The notes under the pieces: model-generated
Told to the model about the DNA's origin: nothing
Seen by the model: only the letters and a program-made list of their open reading frames with translations
Database searches by the model: none
Translations under genes and position numbers: made by a program
NCBI GenBank assembly: GCA_963693365.1
Contig: CAVNZM010000005.1
Span: 10,602,001-10,666,000, forward strand
Direction of reading: 5' to 3'
Source of the DNA: Amoebidium appalachense
Taxonomy: Eukaryota > Ichthyosporea
DNA: 64,000 nt
Shown here: positions 1 through 21,600 of the stretch, in pieces
Position numbering within the stretch: position 1 is the stretch's first letter
How the letters are laid out: each line of letters begins with the position of its first letter

Positions 1-59
1 TTGATATGGCAGGTGTGGTGGCGGGGTGAGATCTTTTTTTATTTCCGCGCAAAGGGAGG

Positions 60-90
<31 letters not shown>

Positions 91-1353
91 AGGGGAGAGG
101 GGGGGGGGGGGGGGGGGGGGGGGCAAAGAGAGGAAGGGGGGGGGGGGGGGGGGGGGGGGGATATATATGCACGGCTGTTGTTCTTTCTTGTTGCTTGACT
201 TCCATTCCATAACCTTTTGTGGGTACTGTTGCTCGGATATGTTTTCAATACAAGTGCTTAAGTCGCACACACGCATGACGTGCACATGCATGCACATCCA
301 TTCAAACACACGTGTACATTGTCTTTAGAGTTTGCTCAAATTCTATCAATAGTCCTCATCGAACTTGAACGGAGGGTTTTCATATTCGGTTTATGTACAA
401 TATTCGTGAGATCTATCTTGGGGAATACGGGAACAATTTTTAAATGTGATGGTTGTAAGTCCTATAATATGATGAATATGATTGGTTTACAAAGAAAATT
501 GAGACGCTAAACTGTGCAATGAGATATATTCCTTGATATACTGGGTATTTTTTCTTTGATTGTGTGAATGATGATTGTGCATATCCCTTGATCTACATGT
601 ACTTAGAGAAATGTGATAATCTAGTTTAGATGTTGCTATAAACCAACCCCTATTCCACAGTGGCTCGCCACTCGCCTATTGTCAATTGGATGATCTGCAA
701 GTCATATTGTGCAATGTCTACATCTATTTGCCTAGGCTGTCGTTGTGGTCCAGTTTCATCAATCATGTGGGTACTGCGGTGCAAAATTGTTGACACGGAA
801 CTTTCGAAAAACAACTTTCCTTGCCTACATACAATATCAATAAATCTACTTATGATGTCAAACCGCACAGTTAGCGTGGTAGTGCGTGGGTGTAAGGTCT
901 CTGGCAGCTTATGTTCATGTGCTTTGGTAGTGCATTAGCAATGCGTGTGTGCACATCAGCATATGCATGGCAGCACGCGTGAGTGCATGCTTGCATCAGT
1001 TGCGCATGCATGTCTGTGTTCCTGTCTGTGCTTGTCATTTTAAATTTTATTAACATTGTTGTGTTCAGCCCTCATGGAAGTTGCAGCGTTAAATATAAAG
1101 GGCAGTGCATAAGTTACAGCCCAATGGTTCCCTATTGATAGCGGCTAAAATCCGCTCAATGGTTTCCTGGTGGCCAGGTGGAGGGTGCATGGCAATCCAA
1201 TGGTTTTGACAATGGATCACTTCAAAGTGGAGAGAGAGAGAGAGAGAGAGGAGATGAAGAGATCTAGAGAATGGGAAAGATGTATTTTGGAGCCTCCAGA
1301 CTGAGATGATCATGAATATAGGCACGGATGGTGGTGCCCGCGGGGTGAGGGAC

Positions 1354-1388
<35 letters not shown>

Positions 1389-1460
1389 AAGGGGATATGG
1401 CTGTACACATACGACCCTCTTTTTACCGTGCCGGTGCATGTCCTATCTGGATTTCTGAAA

Positions 1461-1500
<40 letters not shown>

Positions 1501-3481
1501 GGGGAGGGAGGCAGACGGACATGCACCGTAGAGCTGGGAGGGCCTACGTGTGGTCACATATGGCATCCCCCCAACTCCACTTAGTCTAGTACTTGCGAGC
1601 AACATGACAGACAACCGTAGTGAGCAAGCCAAGCACGTGCACATGCGCACGCTAGCTGCAACCGAGCTGCAGACTCTAAAGACTTGCACAGCTCAAGAGT
1701 CTTTGTAACCCCGGGTTAACTGAAACAATAGACAGCAGTGGTGTGTGTACACGTCTTTGTGCGCGCGCATGTGTGTGTGCGTGTGTGCTGTGTGCGTGTG
1801 AGCACGTACAAATGTTTGTTTTTTTCTTTTTTCTCTTTTCATTCATTCTTCCTTTTTTTGGGGGGGGGGGGGGGAGGGAGGCTGGGGAGGAGGGGGCTGA
1901 GAATGACAATGGGTAGTACTATGTATTCAGTCACATGTCATGGACAACACACTTGTAATAACGGATAATGCAGACTGAGCTCGAGTGCAAGGACACAAAG
2001 AATATGTATAATAAAGGAGAGCCCATCCTCACAGGGGGGACCCACGTCCTCTGCGACAGTACCCGAGTTTCGACCCTTTCACATCACTGCTCGACTGGAA
2101 CGGGTGTGTGTGCATGTGTGTGTGTGTGTGTGGTGGGGGGGGGGGATGTACCCAAGGTTTTGAACGCAAGTCTCACGATACATGCATTGTATTCAGCTAG
2201 GTAGGGGTTACACATCCCCAGTAAATAAAACCACAGCAGCCAGGCCGGGTTCCGGATTGTACACAGTACATTCCTTAGCGAAACTGTATCATCATGTCCA
2301 TGTAAGTGTACTTATGAAACATACACAAACACATTCTTTTCGGTTCTTTTTAAGTTTATCAGATAACTTCAACCAATCAAAACTAAACTTTTAACCAGCA
2401 CTCATTTATCATATTTTCAGGGGATTTAACAACCTTTCTTTCTTTTGTGGTTGCACGTTGAAAATGTTTTAAGCGTCCAAAATGCACATATTTTCCAACA
2501 AATGCAAACATCTTGACATTTTTTTTTTTTAACCCTATTAAAGGTTTGGGACACGAGCATATACATACACACGGCACAAAAAGAAAATTATCACAGACAT
2601 CTAATTAGACAGACATATCATATTAATATCTTGGGCGTCTCCTTTTTTTCACTTAACCTTCTTCTGCTTTTTTTGTCAGCAACCGCAGTTACATTATTTG
2701 GTCCATTTTTTTTAATCTATATAGGCGTAAATAAGAAACCAAATACGACACAAAAACCACCGAAAGCGGGCTAACACATTGTGAATAACAAACACAAACA
2801 CTCAAGGAAAAAAGGCGTTTCACTGGCTCGAAAGAAAACTGCAACATCCGGAAAAAATTTCGTCAAGGGCGGGAAAAAAAAAAAAAAGGAAAAGAATACC
2901 ACCAGAAAGATGAAACTGGTTACGGGAATGAAAAGGCGGAAACCCAGCAAAAGTGACGGCCAATTAAGAAGAAGAAAATACATTCCTTAAGTCAATCTGA
3001 TTTTCTGGTTCACTTACACGAGCGTCCCGAAACACGGTAAAGAGCCCGCCATTACCCCATGGGCTCTTGGTGTCTTCTCGAGTATTCTTGCGGAAATTTG
3101 CTGCTTTCGGTAATTATGTTGTGTTGCTCAAGCCATTCCGGTAGATAACTGCATGTGTCGGGAAGGAAAAGAAGAAGACTGTCAGCAAAACGTTTCCCCT
3201 ATAAATGTCTAAAACACTTCTGCAGTTTAGATCAGAGCAGGAGGATGGATGTACAAATTCTAAGTGTAAACCTTTCCAACAGTACTGACACAATCGCAGC
3301 AAAAAATATAAAAAATAAAAAATAGCAGCTGGGAAAAAAGAACAACACCGGAACACCGAGCGGTACATACCGACACCCCAAACACATGTACAATCAACCA
3401 GCCCGGCATCAGTTGAAAAAGAAGGGGGGGGGGGGGGGGGGGGGGGGGGGTAGGAGTAGGAAGATGGAAAGAAAGAAATAC
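1..3481. other. Non-coding flank/intron 3' of the SAM exon
   Basis: No recognisable exon. Contains G-rich runs at 63-160, 1356-1387, 1460-1498, 1860-1875 and 3424-3450, a short (GA)n at 1231-1250, one dispersed-repeat copy (1893-2100) and an A-rich stretch at 2780-2990. The missing 3' exon(s) of the minus-strand gene should lie here or beyond the left edge. Confidence 0.6.
1893..2100 (+). repeat. Dispersed SINE-like repeat, type A, diverged copy
   Basis: Shares the ordered blocks of the 40.4-kb copy: cacatgtcatggacaacaca, then agcccatcctcacaggggg, then acccgagtttcgaccctttc. Diverged, with small indels. Confidence 0.7.
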
Positions 3482-3647
3482 CTTTGCGATGGCAGCCAGC
3501 AGCTTGGCGCGCATGCCGAAGCTCTGCATGCCCATGTCACGGAGGCAATGGTCGTCGAGTGACGTCAGAAGGGACCCGTCAATGTCGTTGGCCCGCAGAA
3601 TTTGAGCTGCCGCTTGGACCGTGTTGTCGTTCTGTGACGTCACCCAC
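3482..3647 (-). CDS. CCCH/SAM gene exon 6: SAM domain
   Basis: Encodes WVTSQND to LLAAIAK, with the SAM signature of a buried Trp, ANDIDGSLLTSL, and the C-terminal helix after LRDMGMQSFGMRAKL. It ends in a GTATTT donor at 3481, so the protein continues. Confidence 0.9.
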
Positions 3648-4381
3648 CTGGGAAGAAATGGCAAATCAGAACCCGCCATGCAGCAAGAACCAAGAGCAGT
3701 GAAAAACGCACAGTGCAAGAGGATAAGAAAACCGAAACAACAAAAGCTCTTTTTTTCCATCAATGGCGTACAGCTCATAGAATATCACTTATTCAAAGTG
3801 GGGATGCTCACATACATTTCGACTGTGCGAGAATGTGTAGGAGGGAATGAGAGGGGGGGTTTTTGGGGGGGGGGGGGGGTTATGTTTACCTCATGACATC
3901 ATCAGCATTCCAGCTCCTATACTTGGGGTTGCCCGTTGCCACCACAGGGGCTCCCTGGGCAGACCCGGGGTTCCCATTCAGCGCGGCCGATCCATGCACA
4001 ACGCCATTCCCAGGATTATTCCCCATCCCCTGCTGAGGCGACCAGGTAGGGGCAGCAAACGCGGACCACGAAGTGGATGCAAGCCATGTTGCATCATTTC
4101 CTCCAGGGAAACCCGCACCTGCGGGCGGCCCCCGGGCCTCAGGGAGGTGTCCTTGCTGCTGTTGCTGGGGCAGGGGGGGTTGGTGTTGGGGCTGGTGGTG
4201 GTGGTGGTTGGGGTTGCGGTGGTGGGGCCCAGAGTTGCGCTTGGTCACTGGGAAAGGCTGCGTGCTGAACATGGACGACTGGGGAGGGAGGAAGGGTAAG
4301 TACGGGTGTCATATATTACAAACGACATCAATGTTCTTTGAAAAAGCTCTTGTTAATATGTCAACGTAGCGAAATCGTTCT

Positions 4382-4418
<37 letters not shown>

Positions 4419-6024
4419 ATGAATGTGCGCCGTCAAACACGTTCCCCTCTTGGGACGTCATCACATTTGGTACCAAATAATCAGGAGCACAAGAAGCCAC
4501 AATTCAATGTGTGGGAATGTGGCGCGCCTTCATAAGCATACAAAACTACAGAGCTACACAGCGAAAGCATAGCCAAGGAACCATATGCAGCAAAAAAAAA
4601 AAGGCACCAGTCACAAACTCTCATCTGCATGTGCACGTGTTTGTGCATAAATAAAAAATTACAAGAAAGGGAAAAAGATTCCAACACACCTGACCCTGCG
4701 GCTCAAACTCCGGCCGCCACTGTGCGTTGTTGCCATACGGGTGGCCAAACGGTGCCTGGGGCGGGTATGCATGCATGCCGTAGCCATGTTGCGGAGGCAT
4801 CCCAAACGGGCCAGGAAACGGTCCACCCATGTGCCCATTTCCACGTTGCTGCTTGAGAGGCGGCAGGTCTTGACCCATCCCAAACGGACCCTTGGAGTGC
4901 GCGTGCGCGTCGTATCCACCGCCCATGGGGTAGGAATGGTGTGGGTTACCAGCAGGTTTTTGCGGCATCTCGTCCGGTTCGCTTGCAACCACCGACATTG
5001 CCATACTCTCGGCAACGCTCTCCCCGTCGTGAGTCCCATTCATACCGTCCATGTCTCCCGCACCCGCGTCGGCCCCCGCACCGTGGAAGGGACCGGCAAT
5101 CGCCAGAGCGTCGCACTCGTTGTCCGCTTGGCTCCGCATCAGTTGTTCCTCATTAGGCGGGGTGATGGTTTCCGGCGCAGGTGGACGTGTGCTCACGACC
5201 ATGTGGTGCATACCGCGTGCCCGTGGGTCGGAAATCACGTCCATACCGTGCAGGGCAGCGTACAGGCGAGGTGAGGCGGGAGGGGTGTGCGCGACAGACG
5301 AAACGGACGAAAGAGGAGGGGAGGGGTACCCGTCCGACGCAAAGCCCTCCGACCCGCCCAGAAGCTGTGTGAGGGGGTGGCCGAGGGATGCAAGCAACTC
5401 TTGCTTGAGCTTTTCAAGGTAGCGAGGAATCAACACAATCTCATCACCAAGGTGCGAGTGCGTGCAGTACCTCCCACGGATGCACTTTTCCCGTTGGCTC
5501 TCGATGAATATGCACGCCTGGCGCTTGTAGGACATGGGGTGGAAGCGAACCGCCGTGAGGGGGGAGTTGTTGGGGAGGGGAATCCATCGGCCCGTTTCGA
5601 GATTGAGGCGGACGGGTTCGCGTCTGTCTGTCGGCTCGGCCTGAATGTGCCAGTGAGGGCACCTGCACAACATTGATTAGTTTTATTTTGAATATCATAC
5701 AACTGGGAAGAACAGATGTGCACAATATATATATTTATGTATATACATTGAAAAGCAAATAAATAAATTGAAAAAAACAAATGTAATAAAGGCAACACAA
5801 ATAAAACAATAAAAAAAGTAGGAATAAAATTAATAAGTAGGAATACAAATATTTGTATTCCTACTTTTTTTATTGTTTTATTTGTGTTGCCTTTATTACA
5901 TTGTTTTTATTCCTACTTTTTTATCACCTTAAAGGCAAAATGGAAGTGTTTTTTGCTTGCATTCACCCGAATGTAGCAGCATAATGACATCCACTATCAT
6001 CTTATGTGTACACACACACAAATT

Positions 6025-6059
<35 letters not shown>

Positions 6060-7834
6060 GGAGCGAGGGAGAGGGAGAGAAACAAAAACCAAAAGTCCTT
6101 GTCTCCACAAAACAAAACAGGCTGTCCACACCAAGGTCATGAAACACTACAAACATCTGTTTTACATCCTAAAATCATGAAAAGGACGGGAGGTTAACCT
6201 TCCCCCCCCCCCCCCAAAAAAAAAAGTGCCTAAAGCACCAAGAAAAATAAAACCATTCAGAATTCGGACTCCAACAAGGCCATTCTTTCCGTTCTTCTTG
6301 CCCAGCCCCTTTCCTCGAAACACCGTCAGAAAACTTAGCATAAACACCACAGCCTGAAACCCCATACACCCCCAAACATACCTTTGCATGTCGTGATCGC
6401 GCTTCACCCGGCACGGATGCTCACCAGTTTTGAATTCCAGCATCAAATATCTAAACCATTCGTCTGCAAAAAAAAAAAAAAAGCACCAAGTCAGTCAAGC
6501 ACTTCATAAAAAGCAGAACTTGTATGCAGGATTGAAAACATGCAGGGAAAAGGGCAAGAATAAGACCACCGCTGCACTAAGATATTGGTGGGAAACAAAA
6601 GAATTGCATATTTTTACATCAGAGAAAAGAGAAAAGCCCAAGGACTGCAAGAGATAAAGCGACAGCATTTGCAGCTAGAACTGAAAGCAAAGGCAGGTTG
6701 GAGCTATGGGTGCCCAAAGCAACCAGCTGTACTTATCAGCTACGGCATAGCACATCCCACAAAGGCAAACAGCCCATTTTCTACAAGGCAAATCGTTCAA
6801 GCACCCAGCCACCAACAGGGAAAAAACAACAGAGCGAGGGAACAGAGCACTCACAAGTAACAGGGTCTGGGGGGTACCAGTATCCATCGACCACCAACCC
6901 TTGGCACCTCCACGGAGGTAGAAACACCTCGTGTGGGTGCAAGTAACCACACTTTTCCCTCGGGTCCCGGCACTTATCCCCGTCCGGGCACATTCGCGTC
7001 TTGTATACATCTGGATGGTAAATGAACTCGATTGAGTTCGAAGGAAACGCGTCGGATGCGTATGCCCAGGGGGGAGATTGCCTCCCGTTTACGCATACTG
7101 GCTTGCGTTTCCCTTTGGGATTGTATGAAAACATAAAGCGTATAAGCCGTGCTGTTTCGCTCTCTATGCGCGCGTCCGGTCTCCTGACCGCGAGCGGTGC
7201 CCCTCCTGGGAAAAAAAAAAGAAAAGATGGAGTCAGTTGTTTGCATGGGAAAACGGAAAGGTCTGGAGCACCAAAAAATTTCCTTGTACATCCCACAAAT
7301 TTTCCCAACGACATATTTTATTAATTGAAATATGAAAAGGGATCAACATCTTGGCTAGCTGGGAAAAAACGAGGGGTAAAAAAAAAGGAACCAACAAAAA
7401 AAAAGACGCACCCTCCGCCACAATATCTTGCACAAAGAATCCTCAGCAACCACTAGCCAAAAAAATAAAACTAAGACCATTTTGAACCCAGGTATACTTG
7501 AAATTGTCCCTTTTCGCTGAAACATCTATGCCTTTGTTCCAATTCAAACGATGTCTGTCCTACGGCTGAAAAAAGACCTTCACGCAGCAAAAAGATATAC
7601 AACAATGTACTATATTAAGTGGAAACTGTGGAACATGGTCCTCCTGTGATTTCCATACCCTGAAGTAAACCCTCCCCTCAAAAAGTGGTCTGGAGAAGGG
7701 AAAAAAAGGCCGAAAGCTATGTTCCATGAAGCTACAAAAACAAGGCCTTACACACACGGACAAAAAATGGACTACTCACTAGCATTAGTCTTACGCCGTG
7801 TCACCACAGCGAACTCCGAGCCCGTCTTAGCCAT
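3482..7834 (-). CDS. CCCH zinc-finger / SAM-domain RNA-binding protein (gene span, 3' end missing)
   Basis: Six phase-consistent exons are joined: 7834-7780, 7205-6855, 6463-6382, 5662-4690, 4278-3890 and 3647-3482 (672 codons so far). They encode a cytoplasmic-type RNA-binding protein. Visible zinc-finger residues are C91-C97-C104-H108, a partial finger C153-C164-H168, and C213-C223-C229-H233. The spacing and the CPHWH and REP motifs resemble the tandem fingers of Unkempt and plant RR-TZF proteins. Residues 240-610 are a low-complexity linker rich in Pro, Gly, His and Gln. Residues about 610-672 form a SAM domain, which in Smaug/Vts1 binds RNA hairpins and elsewhere mediates oligomerisation. 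The last exon ends in a donor, so at least one more exon lies in 1-3480 but could not be recognised. The start at 7834 is the nearest ATG before the first donor; an in-frame ATG at 7966 would add 44 residues. Function is inferred from domains only. Confidence 0.8.
3890..4278 (-). CDS. CCCH/SAM gene exon 5: His/Gln/Pro/Gly linker
   Basis: Encodes a His- and Gln-rich stretch (HHHHQPQHQPP, QQQQQ), then Gly/Asn/Pro-rich sequence. It ends in the first turn of the SAM domain (YRSWNADDVMR). Confidence 0.85.
4386..4416. repeat. Poly(T) run in CCCH-gene intron 4
   Basis: About 31 T on the plus strand, so poly(A) in the gene sense. It lies in the 411-bp intron 4279-4689, where I see nothing else. Confidence 0.9.
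4690..5662 (-). CDS. CCCH/SAM gene exon 4: CCCH finger plus low-complexity linker
   Basis: Longest exon (973 nt). It opens with CPHWH, which completes the split finger, then carries C-x9-C-x5-C-x3-H at residues 213-233. A helix (IPRYLEKLKQELL) follows, then a long Pro/Gly/Met/His-rich disordered linker. Confidence 0.9.
5770..5930. repeat. AT-rich palindromic (foldback) element
   Basis: The arm atgtaataaaggcaacacaa at about 5781 recurs inverted at about 5881-5901. The arms meet at caaatatttg (5846-5855). A 9-bp block, gtaggaata, occurs twice in the left arm and its inverse twice on the right. Lies in intron 3 of the CCCH gene (5663-6381). No coding capacity, so it resembles a small non-autonomous foldback. 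Confidence 0.8.
6382..6463 (-). CDS. CCCH/SAM gene exon 3
   Basis: Acceptor after a T-rich tract (TTTTGCAG), donor GTATGT. Encodes EWFRYLMLEFKTGEHPC and the start of the second cysteine cluster, which is completed in exon 4. Confidence 0.85.
6855..7205 (-). CDS. CCCH/SAM gene exon 2: first CCCH finger
   Basis: Acceptor CCCAG ends at 7206 and a GTGAGT donor begins at 6854. Encodes residues 19-135 including the C-x5-C-x6-C-x3-H finger (YKTRMCPDGDKC...CGYLH). Confidence 0.88.
7780..7834 (-). CDS. CCCH/SAM gene exon 1
   Basis: Starts MAKTGSEFAVV, 18 codons plus one base, and ends before a GTGAGT donor at 7779. There is no domain in it. The upstream in-frame ATG at 7966 is possible but leads through sequence that looks like 5' UTR. 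Confidence 0.65.
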
Positions 7835-9376
7835 TTTTGAAAGTAAAAAGCTATAACGATGATTTGTGCCTGTGTTCACGATGCCGGGGGGGAAAACTTC
7901 TCCCCTGCAGACACTCGATATGTGTGGGGCAAAAGAGGGAGGGATGGTGCTGTTACCGTGCGACAACTGTGATGTAATCTGAACTATAAAAGAGATCTGA
8001 TTGGCTCACCATGAAATGTCACGAGTTTTCTTAGGAGGCGGTGCAAAATGGAACTCGATCAAGTTGGATGTGAACTCTGATCCGCTGAATCACCATAAAA
8101 ATAATAAAAACGCGAGTCGACAACTATTTTGCTTATGATATTTCGCATGAGATTTTATTTTTTGACCAGATATGCGTACTAATTGTTTTTTAGAAATTTT
8201 CTAAAGAGGACACCCTGATAAATAGTGTGAATGCCACAGTCGCTCGCGTACGTTGATTGGCAGACTATAGATGCCAAAATTGATGGCATGACCCTTCACC
8301 AATCAGCTATCACGCACCCCAGATGAAGAATCGATTGTTCGCTCACTTCTGGGAAGCTTCAGGAACAGTGAGTATACAAAGTTGATAGAAGCAGCTAAGC
8401 CCGCGTAAATATTAGAAGTATTGTAAAATCTATTTTGAATGAAGATGTAAGTAATATAAATCCGATTACTGCATTTAAAAGTACCTGTATCTGTGTAAAC
8501 CCCGAATTCTAACCGTTTAAAAGAAGCGATAGAGACCGCAAATCAGAGGATTTTCTCCGAAAAATACGGAAATCCACTTTTCATACCGGTAACGAGGTCA
8601 CGCGGTTGAAATCGGTTTGCCGGGTCGTGAGTGCACGTGTCACGTGGTGGTGAAATGGCGCGCAAACAGCAACCTATCAGTTTCTGCCCGCTTGTGTGCA
8701 TCGCTACGCATGTGGGCTGAAGCCTTCCCACGCACTGACTCGAACATCCAAGACTTGGCGCACATATGTACACATGTACACATGCACGGTGTGTGTAAGT
8801 GCGTGTTTCGGATATTGACTCTGTAGCTAAAGCACACGGGTGCGTGTGTGTCGGCACGTACACGGATATGATGTTTTTGTGGTTAGCGTTGGTGTACGTT
8901 CTTGTGCTTTTTCTCAGTTGTAGGCCTAGCCTAATTATGGTTACTTCGTAGTTGTGAAGGGGTTGTGATCTGGTAAATGGAAAGAAAACATGCTTGAGTT
9001 TACCGTTCTTAGAATCGGCACGTCAAAATCGCCCTGATTATATAGAAACCTGCAGGGGTATGGGGTCATGGAATTTAGCTCTTTTTACATGTGTTGCCAA
9101 GTCCAACTTCACTGCTTTGGCTAGCCACCCGGCACTCACAGTCTACACCCGTACATTTTTGAGGGCTCCGTAGGAGGTGGCTTGGTTGGTTGCACGGTTC
9201 TTTCAAATCGGAAGGGCATTGTGGCTGGAAATGTCAGCATGTTCTCGAGATTTAGTTCGCCAAAACCTCACCCTCGGCTTTTCCTCATAGACATGAGTGC
9301 ACGGATAGTTGACGTTATGTTGCCTTGCCCTAGCTACAACAGAACGAAACATAGGCACATGCACCATACACGCACG

Positions 9377-9431
<55 letters not shown>

Positions 9432-10928
9432 GCATGCACTTGTGTGTTGACTTGTTCTAAGACTCGCAATGAGAAGCATTCCTGCACAGAAACAAAAGTG
9501 CGCTCTGCACTTGGCAGCTATGGCGCAGAGTTTGGTGCAGGACCCTCATGGCTTGCCTGCTCTCATAGCCATAAATTCGAAAGCGTCTCGGGGTTTGCTG
9601 GAAGCTTTTGCTTTTCATGCGACGATCGAAAAATAAATAAACAAGCGTTGTGAAACGGTGCTTTGTTAATCTACGGCAGTTGGTATCAGAGCTATCGAAA
9701 GAACTTCTGCCCAGTGAAAGGTTGTGTGTGGGTGGTGTTTGTGGTGTGTTTGTGTGCGTGTCGGTGGTGTGCTTGGGTTTGTTTTGTGCCCATCCGCTCC
9801 CCCCCCCCTCCTCCCTGTTCCCCTTCCTCTTTTCTCAAAGACAAAGACAAAAAAAAAATGCTTATAATGGATCATCAGCTACAGAGCCTGACATTGAATC
9901 CGGCCTCGTGCACGCAGAATTCAACGTCTTCTCTCTATACATTCTGACAACTGAGCTCGGCTGTCTAGCCGTGTTTTGTTATCTATCATCATCCGCCCTC
10001 CCCCCCACCATGTAGGTTTGAATCTCCAGCGAAATCCCTACTACCACTAGCATAAGCAGGGGAGGGCATAGGAGACTCGTGGGGGGTAGTACCACTGGGG
10101 TTGAGTTCTGGTGGGATGGCCATTGTAGATCTTGGTGGAGCTGCTGCCTATGAAAATGTGTGCTATTGTGCTTGCCCATTTCACCGTGTCCTTTTCGTAT
10201 GCCTGGCCCGCTCCTCCTCCTCCTGGACTGTAGTGCCCCGAGATCGAGCTCCAGCTAGCGAAAACTTGTGCGTGTACACCCCTCTTAGGCTTTTTTGTGG
10301 AAACGGTGACCGCTAACCATCAGTGTAACAATGCATTGCGTTTGCTATGCTTTTCTTGCACATCGTGTCATCTCTAAACGTTCGTTGATTTATCCCTTTT
10401 CATGTGTTGCACGGGCCTTACTGTGGCCATGTCTTGTGTACACACTGGGTTATGCATGCGCCCCCAGCAAGTAACCTTGCCTGCACCTGAGGTGCCGCAA
10501 GTTGCCAATTTGCCCTGTTATGGGGAAAGAAGGACGGAGAATGTGTCTGCCCCTTTCTTGCAAGTGTACAAGACTTCGGCTTCGGCCCCTCCTCTCCGGC
10601 CCATACCCCTTCTCTCTTCTCCTCCTCCTTCTCCTTCTCCCCAGCCACGACCTCACCTCAAGATCTTTAGCCAGCAGCTTCCACCCTCCTCCCCCCCCCC
10701 CCCAGGCTTTCTAATATGGTAATAGCTGGCCCTAAATGATTTGCCCAACGCGCATCACAATTTAGCCATACGGATTCTAATGGCTTAACTCCAACGGCCT
10801 TGCCACTGTCCTTGACTCGGCGAGTCGAGCTCTCGGAGCTCAGTCTCAGCAGTCGGGTTCAAGTCAACGTTTTGAGTTGGAAAGATTTTATGTTGGCTGC
10901 TTAGTGCAAGTTTTTTTGTTCTCAAGCT
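7835..10928. promoter_or_regulatory. Divergent intergenic region between the CCCH/SAM gene and UBAC1
   Basis: Separates starts at 7834 (minus) and 10929 (plus). CCAAT-type motifs occur near 8000 (gattggct), 8253 (gattggca) and 8296 (accaatca), clustered on the CCCH side. A (CA)n array fills 9384-9431 and a C run lies at 10692-10703. About 90-125 bp before the UBAC1 ATG are small palindromes (gactcggcgagtc, then gagctctcggagctc). No TATA box is obvious at either start. Confidence 0.5.
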
Positions 10929-19936
<9,008 letters not shown>

Positions 19937-21169
19937 TTACGGTTCAATCACATGGCGGGATTCCTTGGACTTATCATCTGATTGGGCTATTCCTTTTTTG
20001 TTGTTGTTGTTGCGGTGGATTGATCGCTAATTTCTACTCGAATCGTTTAAAATGTTGCATTGGTGAGGTGCAGCGATTGTATTGTCTTAGAGCATCAACA
20101 CACCATGCGCATTTGTCTTTTAACATACTGACACGATAGACCGTGCTGTGTCTTATGCAGCTCGTTTTCTCTTTCGTATCAGGTGTATGTATAGTCTATG
20201 TGCATGTAATTGATAAGCTTCGTCTACGCCCGTTGTAACCAGGTTTGGCTCTTTCTTTCTTTCTTTTTTTTTTTTTTTTTTTTTTTTTTGGTCCGGGGAA
20301 TGCTCCATGCCGTTTGAAGCATATGACTCAACAATATTTGACAATGTAGCGAATCAGGATGTTGGTATAGCGGCCATAAATACAGGATATTATAAACCTT
20401 AAGAAAAAAATTAAAAAAAGGAATATAGCTATTGGTCCTGGATGTGACTAAAAAGGTCTATAGATGGCCTTTGTCTTCAGAATGAGTAGAGAGGATATTT
20501 ATCTGAGGTGAATTCGAAGCAAGTTTACGTAATTTTGATCCTGACTGTGTACTGTACAGCTGGCTATTAGTCACTCCCAGGTGAAAATCCGGTGTAAACA
20601 AATGTATGAAAGTTCTTGTGTTGATTTTTCTGAACTGCTGATATTAAAAAGTATTTAACACCTTAAGTTATATTCGGGCCTGCTTTGTGCATCTCGTTTC
20701 CATCATGGCTCCTCGCACTATGTAAAACCGTTCAATTTCTCAATGAATTATGCAGGTTTCTTGCATGCATATGCATGCAACCGCACAGTATATTGTTGGT
20801 TGCCAAACTTGCAGAGCTATCACGTACTGTTGAAGAATCATTGATTATCGAGCATTGTAATCTGATAGCTATCGTGAAATTTGAGACTAGCAATGCAGAG
20901 GAACTTCTCAGAATACATAGACCCCGAATCAGGCTTCTCCTACAGTTGAGCATCAAAGTAACATGCATATTTGTGTCTTAGCTGATACTGTACCAAAAGT
21001 TCCTGGTGAAACAACCGAGCAGCATGCATTTTGATCGATGCCCCCCGGGCCCCGGGGCCCCCCTACCCCAACCTCCGGTGCGGTTGTGCACATGTGTGTC
21101 TGTGTGTGTGTATGTACATACTATGTCATTGCAACTGGCGGACCACTGAGGGGGCATGACTATTGGGCC

Positions 21170-21207
<38 letters not shown>

Positions 21208-21558
21208 GGGGGGGCAGGCAAACGCATACCAGATCTTATGGGCTTCAGGGCTATTTCTCCCCCCTATCCCTCCCCTCTCTCTTCCCCTCCCCCTCCCCCC
21301 TCAACCCCATAATCCAACCCACTCATAAAAACCCCCGGCCCCCCCCTCTCCCAATCTCTGGTGTGGTCGTGTATGCGTATGTGTGTGTGTGTGTGCGTGT
21401 GTACATACGGTATGGCACATGTGTGCGCGTGTGTGTCGCAGTGGCACATGTGTGTGCGTGTGTGAGTGCGCGCGCGCGCGCGCGTGTCACGTGTGTGTGC
21501 TTGTGTGTGTGAATGTATGTCATTGCAACAGGCTAACGACTGAGGGGGGTGATCAGGT

Positions 21559-21600
<42 letters not shown>

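Noticed and set aside
650-868. Minus-strand open frame ending TIGEWRATVE, considered as the last CCCH/SAM exon
   Set aside because: No acceptor gives the required phase 0, and there is no homology.
2781-2990. 69-codon Lys-rich open frame, plus strand
   Set aside because: Lies in A-rich non-coding sequence. Basic composition follows base bias and it matches no family.
20685-20981. 98-codon open frame between UBAC1 and POLG
   Set aside because: Overlapped by an antisense frame of similar length, with no recognised motif. Likely chance in a low-stop region.
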